From the NCBI RefSeq assembly GCF_001563225.1, contig NZ_CP014206.1, positions 2,418,001-2,482,000 of the forward strand: a DNA stretch of 64,000 nt, written 5' to 3'. This DNA comes from Pseudodesulfovibrio indicus. Lineage in GTDB: Bacteria; Desulfobacterota; Desulfovibrionia; Desulfovibrionales; Desulfovibrionaceae. Positions 18,393 to 26,264 of this stretch are shown here, one piece after another; position 1 is the first letter of the stretch, and the number at the start of each line of letters is the position of its first letter. A program made the translations under genes and the position numbers. A model generated the notes under the pieces. That model did not search any database. It worked only from the letters and a program-made list of their open reading frames with translations, and was not told the origin of the DNA.

Positions 18393-18845
18393 TTAATCTT
18401 CCGGGATGAGGCCTGTCCGGCGCAGCCCCTCGAAGAGCAGGATGCCCGCCGCAGTGGACAGGTTCAGGCTGCGCACCTCGCCCCAGATGGGGATGCGGAC
18501 CATGGGGTGGCCCTCCATCAGCTCCATGGGCAGGCCGCGCGTCTCCGGGCCCAGGACGATGGCGTCGTCCGGGCGGAATTCGAACCGGTGGTGTCCGGTC
18601 TTGGCCTTGGTGGTGGCCATGACCAGCCGGGGCGGGCGCACGGTTTCGAGGAAGTGGTCGAAATCCGGGTGCACGGTGACGTCCACGTGCGGCCAGTAGT
18701 CCAGCCCGGCGCGTTTGAGGTGCTTGTCGTCCACCGAGAAGCCCAGCGGCTCGATGAGGTGCAGCGGGGTGCGCGTGGCGGCGCACAGCCGGGCGATGTT
18801 GCCGGTGTTGGGCGGGATCTCCGGTTCGAACAGGACCAGGCGCAC
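18393..18845 (-). CDS. trmL: tRNA (cytidine(34)-2'-O)-methyltransferase
   Basis: TrmL is a SPOUT methyltransferase that 2'-O-methylates the wobble base of tRNA-Leu isoacceptors. The 150-residue protein begins with VLFEPEIPPNTGNIARLCA and has LGPETRGLP and RSLNLSTAAGILLFE, which form the knotted SAM site. The start is GTG at 18845, two bases after the stop of the MobB-like gene, so it is the last gene of the tup operon although its function is unrelated. Confidence 0.93.
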   Translation of the reverse strand: MRLVLFEPEIPPNTGNIARLCAATRTPLHLIEPLGFSVDDKHLKRAGLDYWPHVDVTVHPDFDHFLETVRPPRLVMATTKAKTGHHRFEFRPDDAIVLGPETRGLPMELMEGHPMVRIPIWGEVRSLNLSTAAGILLFEGLRRTGLIPED

Positions 18846-18847
18846 GG

Positions 18848-19552
18848 CTAGACGTCCAGCTTGATGGTCGCCTTGCCCGGCGAATACCCCTTGAGGGTGC
18901 GGATCATCTCGCGGATGGCGGCGGAGATGATGTCCTCCACGAACGGCTTCATGCCCACCACCGCGCCGTCGATGTCCACCTGGATGGAGTTGTGCATGGC
19001 CAGGCAGGCGCGGGGCGTGACCTTTCCGGCCACGATCTCGGCGGCCAGGGTCCGGCAGTCCGGGCGGCCGCAGGTCTCGCAGTCCATGCCGGGCAGGAAG
19101 AATCCCTTCGCCAGCACCGTGTCGGCCAGCTGCTCAACGTCGTCGAAGGCCGGGACGCCGTCCACGGTTCCGCCCCAGGTGGCCACGGCCAGCTCCGGGT
19201 GGAGCCAGTCGATGCCGTCGGACTGGTCGCCGCCCAGACAGAGGACGCGGGGCAGGAACCCGAGCTCCTTGCCGCCCTCCACGATGAGCACGTCGCCCGT
19301 CAGCAGCGGGAGCAGGTCGGGCAGGAACCGCTTCTTCGTCCATTGGACGAATGCCTCCTTGGGGCCGAACCCGGCCACGGTGTCGCAGACCTTGGCGTAG
19401 TCGGTGGTGTCGGTGTCGGTCCAATCGAGGTCGTGGTGGCTGAACTTGGCCGCGGACACGGTTAGGCCCCGCGCCTTGAGGGTGCGGGCCAGTTCCAGGC
19501 CGAGGGTGGTCTTGCCGGATTTCTTGGGGCCGATGATGGAGATGGCCTTCAT
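18848..19552 (-). CDS. MobB-like molybdopterin-guanine dinucleotide protein with C-terminal cysteine motif
   Basis: The 234-residue protein opens with the P-loop GPKKSGKTTLG of the MobB family, GTP-binding helpers of the guanylyl transfer that makes the bis-MGD form of the Mo/W cofactor. A C-terminal half not found in short MobB proteins carries CETCGRPDC near residues 157-165 and a further Cys near 184. This arrangement could hold an iron-sulfur cluster or zinc. ATG at 19552 has an excellent GGAGGA site. It lies 14 bases after tupC and 2 bases before trmL, so cofactor maturation is co-expressed with tungstate uptake. Confidence 0.83.
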   Translation of the reverse strand: MKAISIIGPKKSGKTTLGLELARTLKARGLTVSAAKFSHHDLDWTDTDTTDYAKVCDTVAGFGPKEAFVQWTKKRFLPDLLPLLTGDVLIVEGGKELGFLPRVLCLGGDQSDGIDWLHPELAVATWGGTVDGVPAFDDVEQLADTVLAKGFFLPGMDCETCGRPDCRTLAAEIVAGKVTPRACLAMHNSIQVDIDGAVVGMKPFVEDIISAAIREMIRTLKGYSPGKATIKLDV

Positions 19553-19566
19553 ATGTTCCTCCGGGG

Positions 19567-20220
19567 TCAGGCGGTCCGCACTATGCGGCCGTTTTCGAGG
19601 TGGTGGATGTGGTCGGTAACCGCTTCGAGCCAAGCCATGTCGTGGCTGGCCACCACCAGGCTCGCGCCGTACTCGTCGCGGGCGGACAGGGCGGCGTCGT
19701 GGATCAGCCCGGCGCTCTTTGAGTCCAGGCTGGCCGTGGGCTCGTCCATGAGCAGGAGCTTGGGCTTCAGCGCCAGCCGTGCGGCCAGGGCCACGCGTTG
19801 CACTTCGCCGCCGGACAGCTCGAACCATTGCCGCTTGGCGAAGGCGGCGGGGTCCAGGCCGACGATCTCCAGGGCGCGGTTGACCTTGGCCGGGATGTCG
19901 TTTTTTCCCCGGATGCGCAATCCGTAGGCCACGTTGGCGTAGACCGTGCGCTTGAGCAGGTACGGCTCCTGGACCAGCAGGGTGACCTGTCGGTTGACGG
20001 CGGACCGGGCCTGGGTGGGAATGCCGAGAAACTTGACGGTTCCGTGCGCGGGAGACTCCAGGAAGGCGAGCAGCCGGAGCAGGGTGGACTTGCCGGAGCC
20101 GTTGGGACCGGCCAGGCCGATGATGGCCCCGGACTGGAATTCGAGGTTGTCGATTTCGAGCACGGTGCGGTCCGAGTAGCGCTGGCGGATGTTCTCGAGG
20201 GCGATGAGGGGCGTGCTCAT
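19567..20220 (-). CDS. tupC: Tungstate ABC transporter, ATP-binding protein
   Basis: TupC energises tungstate import with TupB and TupA. The 217-residue ATPase has Walker A GPNGSGKST near residue 40, signature ELSGGEVQRVALA near 138, and Walker B LLLMDEPTASLD near 160. Its ATG overlaps the tupB stop by four bases. The assignment to tungstate rather than phosphate or molybdate rests on the TupA sequence and the TupB partner. Confidence 0.9.
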   Translation of the reverse strand: MSTPLIALENIRQRYSDRTVLEIDNLEFQSGAIIGLAGPNGSGKSTLLRLLAFLESPAHGTVKFLGIPTQARSAVNRQVTLLVQEPYLLKRTVYANVAYGLRIRGKNDIPAKVNRALEIVGLDPAAFAKRQWFELSGGEVQRVALAARLALKPKLLLMDEPTASLDSKSAGLIHDAALSARDEYGASLVVASHDMAWLEAVTDHIHHLENGRIVRTA

Positions 20221-20912
20221 TTCACGGCCTTCCTTTTGAGACCGGCGGCCCCGATGTTCACCAGCAGGGCCACGGTCAGCAGGACCATGCCCAGAGCGAT
20301 GCCCAGGGCGAACTCGCCCTTGCCGGTTTCGAGCGCGATGGCCGTGGTGATGGTCCGGGTATGCCACTTGATGTTGCCGCCGACCAGCATGGAGATGCCG
20401 ACCTCGGACACGATGCGGCCGTAGGCGGCCATGGCCGCGAGCATGATGGAGAAGCGGGCCTCCAGCACCGTGGCCCACATCATCTGGGTGGCGTTGGCCC
20501 CCAGGGTGAGCAGGGTCATGGGCAGGCGGGAGTCCAAACCCTCCACGGCATTGGCGGTCATGGCGATGATGATCGGCAGGCCGAGCAGGGTCTGGCCGAT
20601 GGCCATGCCCGGTATGGTGAACAGCAGCCCGGTCCCGCCCAACGGGCCGTGCCGGGTCAGGAAGGCGTAGACCACCAGGCCGATGACCACGGTGGGGAAG
20701 GAAAGCAGGGTGTCCACGATGGTGCGGACGACCTTCTTGCCGGGAAATTTGTTGTAGCCGAGCAGGAAGCCGAGCGGCACGCCGATGATCAGGCTGCACG
20801 CCATGGAAAGGGTGGAGGCGTAGACGGTGGTCCAGATGGCGGAATAGGTTTCCGGGTTTCCGGAAAAGAGCAGGGCGAAGCCCTGAAGGAATCCTTGGAG
20901 CAGATATTCCAT
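20217..20912 (-). CDS. tupB: Tungstate ABC transporter, permease
   Basis: The 231-residue inner-membrane protein has about six hydrophobic segments and the cytoplasmic coupling loop typical of binding-protein-dependent permeases (PLTLGANATQMMW type, around residues 135-165). The frame also allows TTG at 20927, five codons upstream; neither start has a clear ribosome site, so the start is uncertain. It lies between tupA and tupC with a four-base overlap to the latter. Confidence 0.88.
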   Translation of the reverse strand: MEYLLQGFLQGFALLFSGNPETYSAIWTTVYASTLSMACSLIIGVPLGFLLGYNKFPGKKVVRTIVDTLLSFPTVVIGLVVYAFLTRHGPLGGTGLLFTIPGMAIGQTLLGLPIIIAMTANAVEGLDSRLPMTLLTLGANATQMMWATVLEARFSIMLAAMAAYGRIVSEVGISMLVGGNIKWHTRTITTAIALETGKGEFALGIALGMVLLTVALLVNIGAAGLKRKAVK

Positions 20913-20975
20913 GAATGTCTCGTACAAAAGGGGGAGGGAACAGGTTCCCTCCCCCAGATGGTCAAAGTTGGCTGA

Positions 20976-21800
20976 TTACTTCGCGTTGGGGGTGAACAGC
21001 GGCTTGCCGAGGAGCTTGAAGTCGCCGATGGCGGCCTGGACTTCGGGGGAGGCCATCCAGTTGATGAACTTGGTGGCCAGCTCGTACTTGGCGTCCTTGC
21101 ACTTCTCGGGGTTCACGGCCAGGGCGCTGTACTGGTTGAAGAGGACCTTGTCGCCCTCGACCAGGACCACCAGCGGCGGGTTGCCGCCCTTGGTGTCGGC
21201 GTACTTGATGTAGGTGCCGCGGTCGGTCATGGTGTAGCCGTTCTTCTCGTTGGCGATGTTGATGGTCGGGAGCATGCCCTGACCGGTCTGGATGTACCAG
21301 GCGTCCTTCTCGGGAACCGGCATGCCGGCGGCCTTCCACAGGGAGAGCTCCTTCTTGTGGGTGCCGGAATTGTCGCCGCGGCTGGCGAAGACGGCCTGCT
21401 TCTGGCCGATGGTCTTCAGCGCTTCGGCCACGTTCATGCCCTTGACGCCCGCCGGGTCGGCGGCCGGGCCGATGATGACGAAGTCGTTGTACATCAGCTC
21501 TTTGCGGTCGATGAGCACGCCCTTGTCCACGTAGGCCTTTTCAGAGGCGGGAGCGTGGACCAGGACAACGTCCACGTCGCAGTTCTCGGCCATGGCCAGG
21601 GCCTTGCCGGTGCCTACGGCGATGAACTTGATTTCGATGCCGGTGTCTTTCAGAAATTTGGGAACGATCAGTTCGTCCAGCAGGCCGGTGTTGGCGGTGC
21701 TGGTGGTGGTGGCCATCATCAGCGTCTCGGAGGCCATGGCGGGAATTGCCAGGGACAGGACGAGAATCGCGGAAAGGGCGATGAGCAGTATACGTTTCAT
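20976..21800 (-). CDS. tupA: Tungstate-binding periplasmic protein
   Basis: TupA captures tungstate in the periplasm. The 274-residue protein has a Sec signal peptide (MKRILLIALSAILVLSLAIPAMA, cleavage after AMA near residue 23). The mature N-terminus contains ATTTSTANTGLLD, the anion-binding TTTS motif that separates TupA from ModA and WtpA. The ATG follows GGAGGGAAAAA. It is the first gene of tupABC-mobB-trmL. Two copies of ACGGTTGT, 31 bases apart, lie in the leader. Confidence 0.93.
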   Translation of the reverse strand: MKRILLIALSAILVLSLAIPAMASETLMMATTTSTANTGLLDELIVPKFLKDTGIEIKFIAVGTGKALAMAENCDVDVVLVHAPASEKAYVDKGVLIDRKELMYNDFVIIGPAADPAGVKGMNVAEALKTIGQKQAVFASRGDNSGTHKKELSLWKAAGMPVPEKDAWYIQTGQGMLPTINIANEKNGYTMTDRGTYIKYADTKGGNPPLVVLVEGDKVLFNQYSALAVNPEKCKDAKYELATKFINWMASPEVQAAIGDFKLLGKPLFTPNAK

Positions 21801-21823
21801 TTTTTCCCTCCATAAAAGGATGA

Positions 21824-21862
21824 ACGGTTGTGTCCGGGGTTCCTCTTCCCCTGGACGGTTGT
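21824..21862. promoter_or_regulatory. Direct repeat in the tupA leader, possible operator
   Basis: The octamer ACGGTTGT occurs at 21824-21831 and again at 21855-21862. The 31-base period is about three helical turns, placing both on the same face of the DNA. The ModE-type regulator gene is next upstream. This is a candidate binding site only. Confidence 0.35.
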
Positions 21863-21890
21863 ATGAACTATCCGCAGTAATGCCGAATGT

Positions 21891-22277
21891 CTACTGTGTA
21901 TCGTCGCGGTAGAACTCCCCCGCTTTCCTGACGTCCAGGCCGAGCAGTTCCCCGGCGCGTTTGGTGGCGTAGTCCTCCACGTCCAGGTAGAACTGAAGGA
22001 ATTCCTCCATGACTTCCTTGCCGTAGGGCGAGAGGTTGAACCGCTGTCCCTTGCCCTTGGTCTTTTCCACCAGGGGCTTGCCGATTCGTTCCTCGGCGTT
22101 CTTCAATTTGCCCCAGGCGCGTCGGTAGGACATGCCCAGTGCTTCGGCCGCCTTGCGCAGGGAGCCGAGTTTCTCCACCTGCTGGAGCAGCAGGGTGCTG
22201 CCGATGCCGATGTAGGTCTGGTCTTCCTGATCGAGCCAGACGCGGAGACGCAACGTGGTTTCGGGTTTAGCTGTCAT
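21891..22277 (-). CDS. ModE-type winged-helix regulator lacking an oxyanion-binding domain
   Basis: The 128-residue protein matches the N-terminal DNA-binding half of ModE: GSTLLLQQVEKLGSLRKAAEALGMSYRRAWGKL is the helix-turn-helix (about residues 28-60), followed by the wing with a GKGQRFNLSPYG stretch. The C-terminal TOBE/Mop domain that senses molybdate in ModE is absent. Its position directly upstream of tupA suggests it controls tungstate uptake, but the ligand-sensing mode is unknown. ATG at 22277 has AAGGAA six bases upstream. Confidence 0.85.
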   Translation of the reverse strand: MTAKPETTLRLRVWLDQEDQTYIGIGSTLLLQQVEKLGSLRKAAEALGMSYRRAWGKLKNAEERIGKPLVEKTKGKGQRFNLSPYGKEVMEEFLQFYLDVEDYATKRAGELLGLDVRKAGEFYRDDTQ

Positions 22278-22408
22278 TGTCAATTCCTTGCGTGTTCGCG
22301 GGGCGAAACCCTGGTTTCGTAATTCAATAGTAATACTGGATAATCATATTAGGCGGGATTGGAGAATTAAGTCAATTAAAACATAAAGGGTTCGACTTTG
22401 ACACCACG

Positions 22409-23242
22409 CTAGAGCGTGACGGTGTCAAAACTCATGGCCTTGAGGTCGGCCACGAGGAGCTTGCCCGCCAGGGAGGGGGAACCGGTCAGGACGGCCGCTG
22501 TCTGAGCGGCCATGAGGGAGGCGATGCAGTTTACGGCGGGCGCGGGACAGCCGAGCTGTTCCTCGGCGCCGTCCTGCGTGCCCATGAAGTCAGCGGGGCC
22601 GGGCTGGCCGGGCAGGACCACGGCGACGTAGCCGGTCCAGCCCGCCAGCGCGCCGGTGACCAACGGTACGGAGGCCTCGGCCGCCGCCCGCTGAAGATGG
22701 CCGCGCATGGACAGGCCGCCCAGGGCGTCCACCGCCACTGCGCAGCCGTCGAGGAAGTCGGGCAGGTTGTCCGGAGAGAGAAATTCGGAAACGTCCTCGA
22801 ACTCGGCGGAGGGATTGATCTCTCCCCACCGGATGCGGGCCGCGCGGGTCTTGTCCCGGCCCACGGACCCCATGGTGGCCAGAGATTGGCGGTTGAGGTT
22901 CGTCTCCTCGAAGGAGTCGCCGTCAGCCGCGCGGATGGAGCCTATGCCCAGGCGCAGGAATTGCTCGAACAGGGCGCCGCCCAGTCCGCCCAACCCCACC
23001 AGGGCCACGCGGGCATCGAGCAGCCGTGCCTGGTCCGCGAGGGAGAGGGCCAGGCCGTTGCGCAGGTAGCGTGCCGGGGCCACACCCAGCTTCAGGGCCG
23101 CGGACTCCACGGCATGGCCGGGCAGGGAGTGTTCCCGCGCGAGCAGGTGGATTGGGCCGGTGTCGAGAACGGGGCCGGTCCCGCCCCACGGCAGGGGCCG
23201 GTCCTCGGCCAGTTCGCGGATGCGCGCCTTGAGTTCGCCCAT
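22409..23242 (-). CDS. MoeB/ThiF/HesA-family adenylyltransferase
   Basis: These E1-like enzymes adenylate the C-terminal Gly-Gly of MoaD or ThiS. The 277-residue protein shows the nucleotide loop VGLGGLGG near residue 83, and ADGDSFEETNLNRQ near 103 with the conserved Asp, Asn and Arg. The zinc-binding CX2C pairs of E. coli MoeB are not visible; only isolated cysteines occur. It lies 5 bases after a MoaD-like gene and upstream of nothing else in its strand group, so the pair makes the sulfur carrier for molybdopterin in the W/Mo cofactor. Confidence 0.85.
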   Translation of the reverse strand: MGELKARIRELAEDRPLPWGGTGPVLDTGPIHLLAREHSLPGHAVESAALKLGVAPARYLRNGLALSLADQARLLDARVALVGLGGLGGALFEQFLRLGIGSIRAADGDSFEETNLNRQSLATMGSVGRDKTRAARIRWGEINPSAEFEDVSEFLSPDNLPDFLDGCAVAVDALGGLSMRGHLQRAAAEASVPLVTGALAGWTGYVAVVLPGQPGPADFMGTQDGAEEQLGCPAPAVNCIASLMAAQTAAVLTGSPSLAGKLLVADLKAMSFDTVTL

Positions 23243-23247
23243 GACGG

Positions 23248-23475
23248 CTAGCCCCCGCCCACGGGCGGAAAGAGGCCGACCCTGTCGCCGTCCTTGACTT
23301 CGCTGTCCGGGGCGGAGCGCAGGGCGTTGACGAACATGAGCGTGACCTCCTTCTCCGGGATGCCGAGCTTCCGGATCAGGGAGGCGACGGTCTCGCCCGG
23401 TTCAACGGGGTAGTCGGCCGCGTTTTCCGGGAGGAATTTCGCCAGAGTGGCAAAGCATTTGATTTCTATACCCAT
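23248..23475 (-). CDS. MoaD/ThiS-family sulfur carrier protein
   Basis: The 75-residue beta-grasp protein ends in Gly-Gly-Gly (PPVGGG), the tail that is adenylated and thiocarboxylated. VNALRSAPDSEVKDGDRVGLFPPV is the typical last third of MoaD. Adjacent AOR and MoeB-like genes make molybdopterin synthesis more likely than thiazole synthesis. The large synthase subunit gene moaE is not in the window. Confidence 0.85.
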   Translation of the reverse strand: MGIEIKCFATLAKFLPENAADYPVEPGETVASLIRKLGIPEKEVTLMFVNALRSAPDSEVKDGDRVGLFPPVGGG

Positions 23476-23514
23476 GAAATGAACCTAGTCATTTGGCTTG
23501 GTGCGGTCAACGCA

Positions 23515-23548
23515 TAAAAAAGGGGCCGGATCGAAATCCGGCCCCCGT
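23515..23548 (-). terminator. Rho-independent terminator after AOR
   Basis: Read on the minus strand, GGGGCCGGATTTCGATCCGGCCCC is followed by six T. It lies 20 bases past the AOR stop and separates it from the MoaD-like gene. Confidence 0.88.
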
Positions 23549-23567
23549 CATTGCGATTTGCGGAGGG

Positions 23568-25295
23568 CTAGACCTTGGCGCCCTGCAGCTCGTTCTCGTC
23601 GTAATCCCAGACCACGTTGTGGGGCGGCAGGGGATCGGTCTCGAAGAAGCGGGGCAGCTTGTCGTCCACCTTGGAGAAGCCTGCGCGCTCGTTGAACTCC
23701 TGCTCGTCCTTCATGGCGCCGGCGCCCAGGGCGACCAGGTCGTCCACGGAGAAGGAATTGCCGGTCCAGGACTGGACCAGGTCGGCCATGGTCTGGACGC
23801 CGTTTTCGGAATCCAGGACCGCGAAGGCGACGAACAGGCAGAAGCCCATGGAGTCGATGGCGGCGGTGGCGACCTGCAGGTTCTTGGACAGCTCGACGTT
23901 GCCTTCCTTCTTGTGGCCGTCGACGGTGCCGCCCACGCCCAGGATGTTGGCGGTGACGCCGTAACCGGCGGTGTGGTCCGCGCCCATGGCGGTGGTGGCG
24001 TAGGTCACGCCGACGCCCTTGACCGCGCGCGGGTCGTAGGCGGGCATGGACTGGCCCTTGACGGTGGGCAGCCGTTCCACGCCGAACGCGCCGCCGGCGA
24101 AGTCCACGCCGTTGCCGATGATCATGCCCAGCGGATCGCTGGTGCCGACCTTGTTGAGCAGCTCGATGGCGGCCTTGCCGTCACCCCAGGGGATGATGCC
24201 GCCGTCCATGGCCACCGCGATGGTGTTGCCGATCTCGATGGTGTCCATGCCCTTCTCGTCGCAGATGCGGTCGAGGGTGGCGATGTCATCGATGTCCTTG
24301 ATCAGGGCATTGGCGCCGAAGGCCCAGACGGTCTCGTACTCGAAGCCGGAGGTGACGTAGTCGCCGTTGGCGTTGTTGTACTGCTGGGAGCACTGGATGA
24401 TGCAGCCGGTGTGGCAGCCTTCGGTGGTCTTGCCGCCGCGGGCGGTGATGACCTCGGCGATCTTTTCGCCGGAGATGTCGGCGGCGTGCTCGCACTGGCC
24501 GTAGCGGAAGTTCTTGGTGGGCAGCGCGCCGGCCTCGTTGACCACGTTGACCAGCACGGAGGTGCCGAAGCCGGGCAACCCTTCGGCGGTGACCGGGTGA
24601 CCCTTGAGGATGGAGACCCAGGTGGTGCGGGCTTCCTTGAAGGCGTCGGCATCGACCGCGCCGACCTTCTCATTGACCTCGGGGTCGAGGACGATGGCCT
24701 TGATCTTCTTGGAACCCAGGACCGCGCCGGTGCCGCCGCGACCGGCGGAGCGGGCGGGGCGCTTGTACGGATCGGTGAACTGGATGGTGGCGGTCTTGCG
24801 CACGGTTTCGCCGGCGGGGCCGATCATGGCCGCGCACAGCTTGTCGCCGTACTGGGCCAGCAGCTTCTCGTGGCCGGGATAGGTGTCCAGGCCCACGATG
24901 TCGGAGGCGTCGCGAAATTCGACCTTGCCGTCGGTGATGAACAGGGTGGAGAAAGGCGCGCCTTCCTCGGGCTTGTCCTCCAGGATGATCGCCTTGAGGC
25001 CCATCTTGGGCATCTTGTGGGCGAACAGGCCGCCGGAGTTGGACTCTTTGATGCCGCCGGTCAGCGGGGACTTGGTGCCCACGGACACGCGGCCGGAGTT
25101 GGCGGCGGTGGAGCCGCCGAGCAGGCCGGTGGCGATGACCAGCTTGTTCTCGGCGGAAAGCGGGTGGCAGGTGGCGGGAACTTCCTTGTTGATGACGCGG
25201 GAGGTAAGGGCGCGACCGCCGAGCTTGGCGTATTCACCGGCATCTTCGAAGGAATATTCCTTGGTGCGACAGTTGATTCTGAGAATTTGAGGCAT
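23568..25295 (-). CDS. aor: Aldehyde:ferredoxin oxidoreductase, tungsten type
   Basis: AOR-family enzymes oxidise aldehydes to acids (or run in reverse) with ferredoxin, using a bis-tungstopterin and a [4Fe-4S] cluster. The 575-residue protein begins PQILRINC and shows the cofactor-binding region ATGLLGGSTAANSGR, GRGGTGAVLGSKKIKAI, and cluster ligands in CHTGCIIQC near residue 295, with further Cys residues later. The frame extends to 25340, but ATG at 25295 fits the family start and has AGAGGG upstream. It is a single-gene unit with its own terminator. Tungstate transporter and cofactor genes beside it support tungsten use. The aldehyde substrate is not predictable. Confidence 0.92.
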   Translation of the reverse strand: MPQILRINCRTKEYSFEDAGEYAKLGGRALTSRVINKEVPATCHPLSAENKLVIATGLLGGSTAANSGRVSVGTKSPLTGGIKESNSGGLFAHKMPKMGLKAIILEDKPEEGAPFSTLFITDGKVEFRDASDIVGLDTYPGHEKLLAQYGDKLCAAMIGPAGETVRKTATIQFTDPYKRPARSAGRGGTGAVLGSKKIKAIVLDPEVNEKVGAVDADAFKEARTTWVSILKGHPVTAEGLPGFGTSVLVNVVNEAGALPTKNFRYGQCEHAADISGEKIAEVITARGGKTTEGCHTGCIIQCSQQYNNANGDYVTSGFEYETVWAFGANALIKDIDDIATLDRICDEKGMDTIEIGNTIAVAMDGGIIPWGDGKAAIELLNKVGTSDPLGMIIGNGVDFAGGAFGVERLPTVKGQSMPAYDPRAVKGVGVTYATTAMGADHTAGYGVTANILGVGGTVDGHKKEGNVELSKNLQVATAAIDSMGFCLFVAFAVLDSENGVQTMADLVQSWTGNSFSVDDLVALGAGAMKDEQEFNERAGFSKVDDKLPRFFETDPLPPHNVVWDYDENELQGAKV

Positions 25296-25362
25296 TGGAT
25301 TACCCTCTGCTTTTGAAATTGAGCGTTTCTCTTGACGCATTGTCGATTAACGAACTAACAAG

Positions 25363-25391
25363 TTTTAACGCATCTGAAAATAAAATGTCAA
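25363..25391 (-). promoter_or_regulatory. Candidate promoter for AOR
   Basis: On the minus strand a perfect TTGACA (25391-25386) is followed after exactly 17 bases by TTAAAA (25368-25363), a poor -10. The 166-base AOR/25462 gap is AT-rich and divergent, so the real site may involve an activator. Confidence 0.4.
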
Positions 25392-25461
25392 AAAAAACAA
25401 TATATTATGTTCACACTGGCATAATGTTCAATAAACGTACAATGCATTCGGAAGGCGAATA

Positions 25462-26043
25462 ATGGGAAAACAGAGCAATACCGGTCCCCTGCTTATAACG
25501 ATGATTGAAACAGCTGTTTCCGGCTGGAATTATTTTCTCCAGAAAGGGTTCTTTCTGGAGGGAGTGTCGGGCATGTCCGTACGCATGTTTCTGCGAGAGG
25601 CGGTCGGTTTCGAGGACCGGTACATAGACGAGACGGTGCGAACGGTTTTCCTGAACAACAGCCCGGTGGACGATATCGACGCGACCTACATCAAGGACGG
25701 GGACCGCATGGCCCTGGGCAGCGCCATGCCGGGACTGGTGGGCATCGTCATGGGACGCGACAATTTCTACAAGAGTTTTCGCAGCGGCATCGCCGTCAAG
25801 GAGGCGACTCGGGCCGACTCCTCTCCCGCGCTGCTGTCGGTGAAGGTCTTCGCCACCCTGGCCGTGGAGAGCGGAAGGGCGATCCTGGAGCGGGGCATCG
25901 TGGCCGACCCCGCCTTGCTGGCCTCGTTCCTGAGCGACAAACGGGACCTGATCCGCGAGGCGGACGGCGAGGATGCGGACACCTTCATCGGGCGATTGGA
26001 AGGCATGACCGAGAAGGTCGCCTTCAGAGTGATCTTCGGCTGA
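25462..26043 (+). CDS. Unknown protein divergent from AOR, with a MoaD-like segment
   Basis: I do not recognise a named family for this 193-residue soluble protein. Residues about 37-95 (VRMFLREAVG ... VFLNNSPVDDIDATYIKDGDRMALGSAMPGLVG) follow the order of MoaD/ThiS beta-grasp proteins: a strand, a threshold segment, VFLNN in place of VxxNG, then DGDRMAL and a Pro-Gly-Leu-Val-Gly end. A second domain of about 95 residues follows, so the Gly-rich turn is internal and not a free carrier tail. The ATG has GGAAGG upstream. A terminator follows. Being divergent from AOR with a shared 166-base promoter region suggests a role in tungstoenzyme maturation or regulation, but this is inference. Confidence 0.6.
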   Translation: MGKQSNTGPLLITMIETAVSGWNYFLQKGFFLEGVSGMSVRMFLREAVGFEDRYIDETVRTVFLNNSPVDDIDATYIKDGDRMALGSAMPGLVGIVMGRDNFYKSFRSGIAVKEATRADSSPALLSVKVFATLAVESGRAILERGIVADPALLASFLSDKRDLIREADGEDADTFIGRLEGMTEKVAFRVIFG

Positions 26044-26065
26044 TCCTGTGGATTTTTTGCGTCTT

Positions 26066-26098
26066 GTCGGCGGCTCCTTCGGGGGCCGCTTTTTTTTG
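26066..26098 (+). terminator. Rho-independent terminator
   Basis: GCGGCTCCTTCGGGGGCCGC followed by eight T, 25 bases past the stop of the AOR-divergent gene. Confidence 0.85.
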
Positions 26099-26264
26099 TC
26101 CGGGCAGCTGGGCGCCGGCCCTGGTTTTGTCCCGGCATCGGACCATGCTCCGGACAGCGGCGACCTGGCCGTCGCAGGCACCGTGTTCGCCGACTCCCTG
26201 GGCAACATGTGAAAATGGGCGTAGGGTGGTTTCGACCCGTCGGATTCGAACAAGGAGGAACCGC

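Noticed and set aside
21891..22277. Identification of the regulator beside tupA as TunR
   Set aside because: Described TunR proteins join a XerC/D-type DNA-binding part to a ModE-like sensor. This one has a ModE-type winged helix and no sensor, so the name does not apply.
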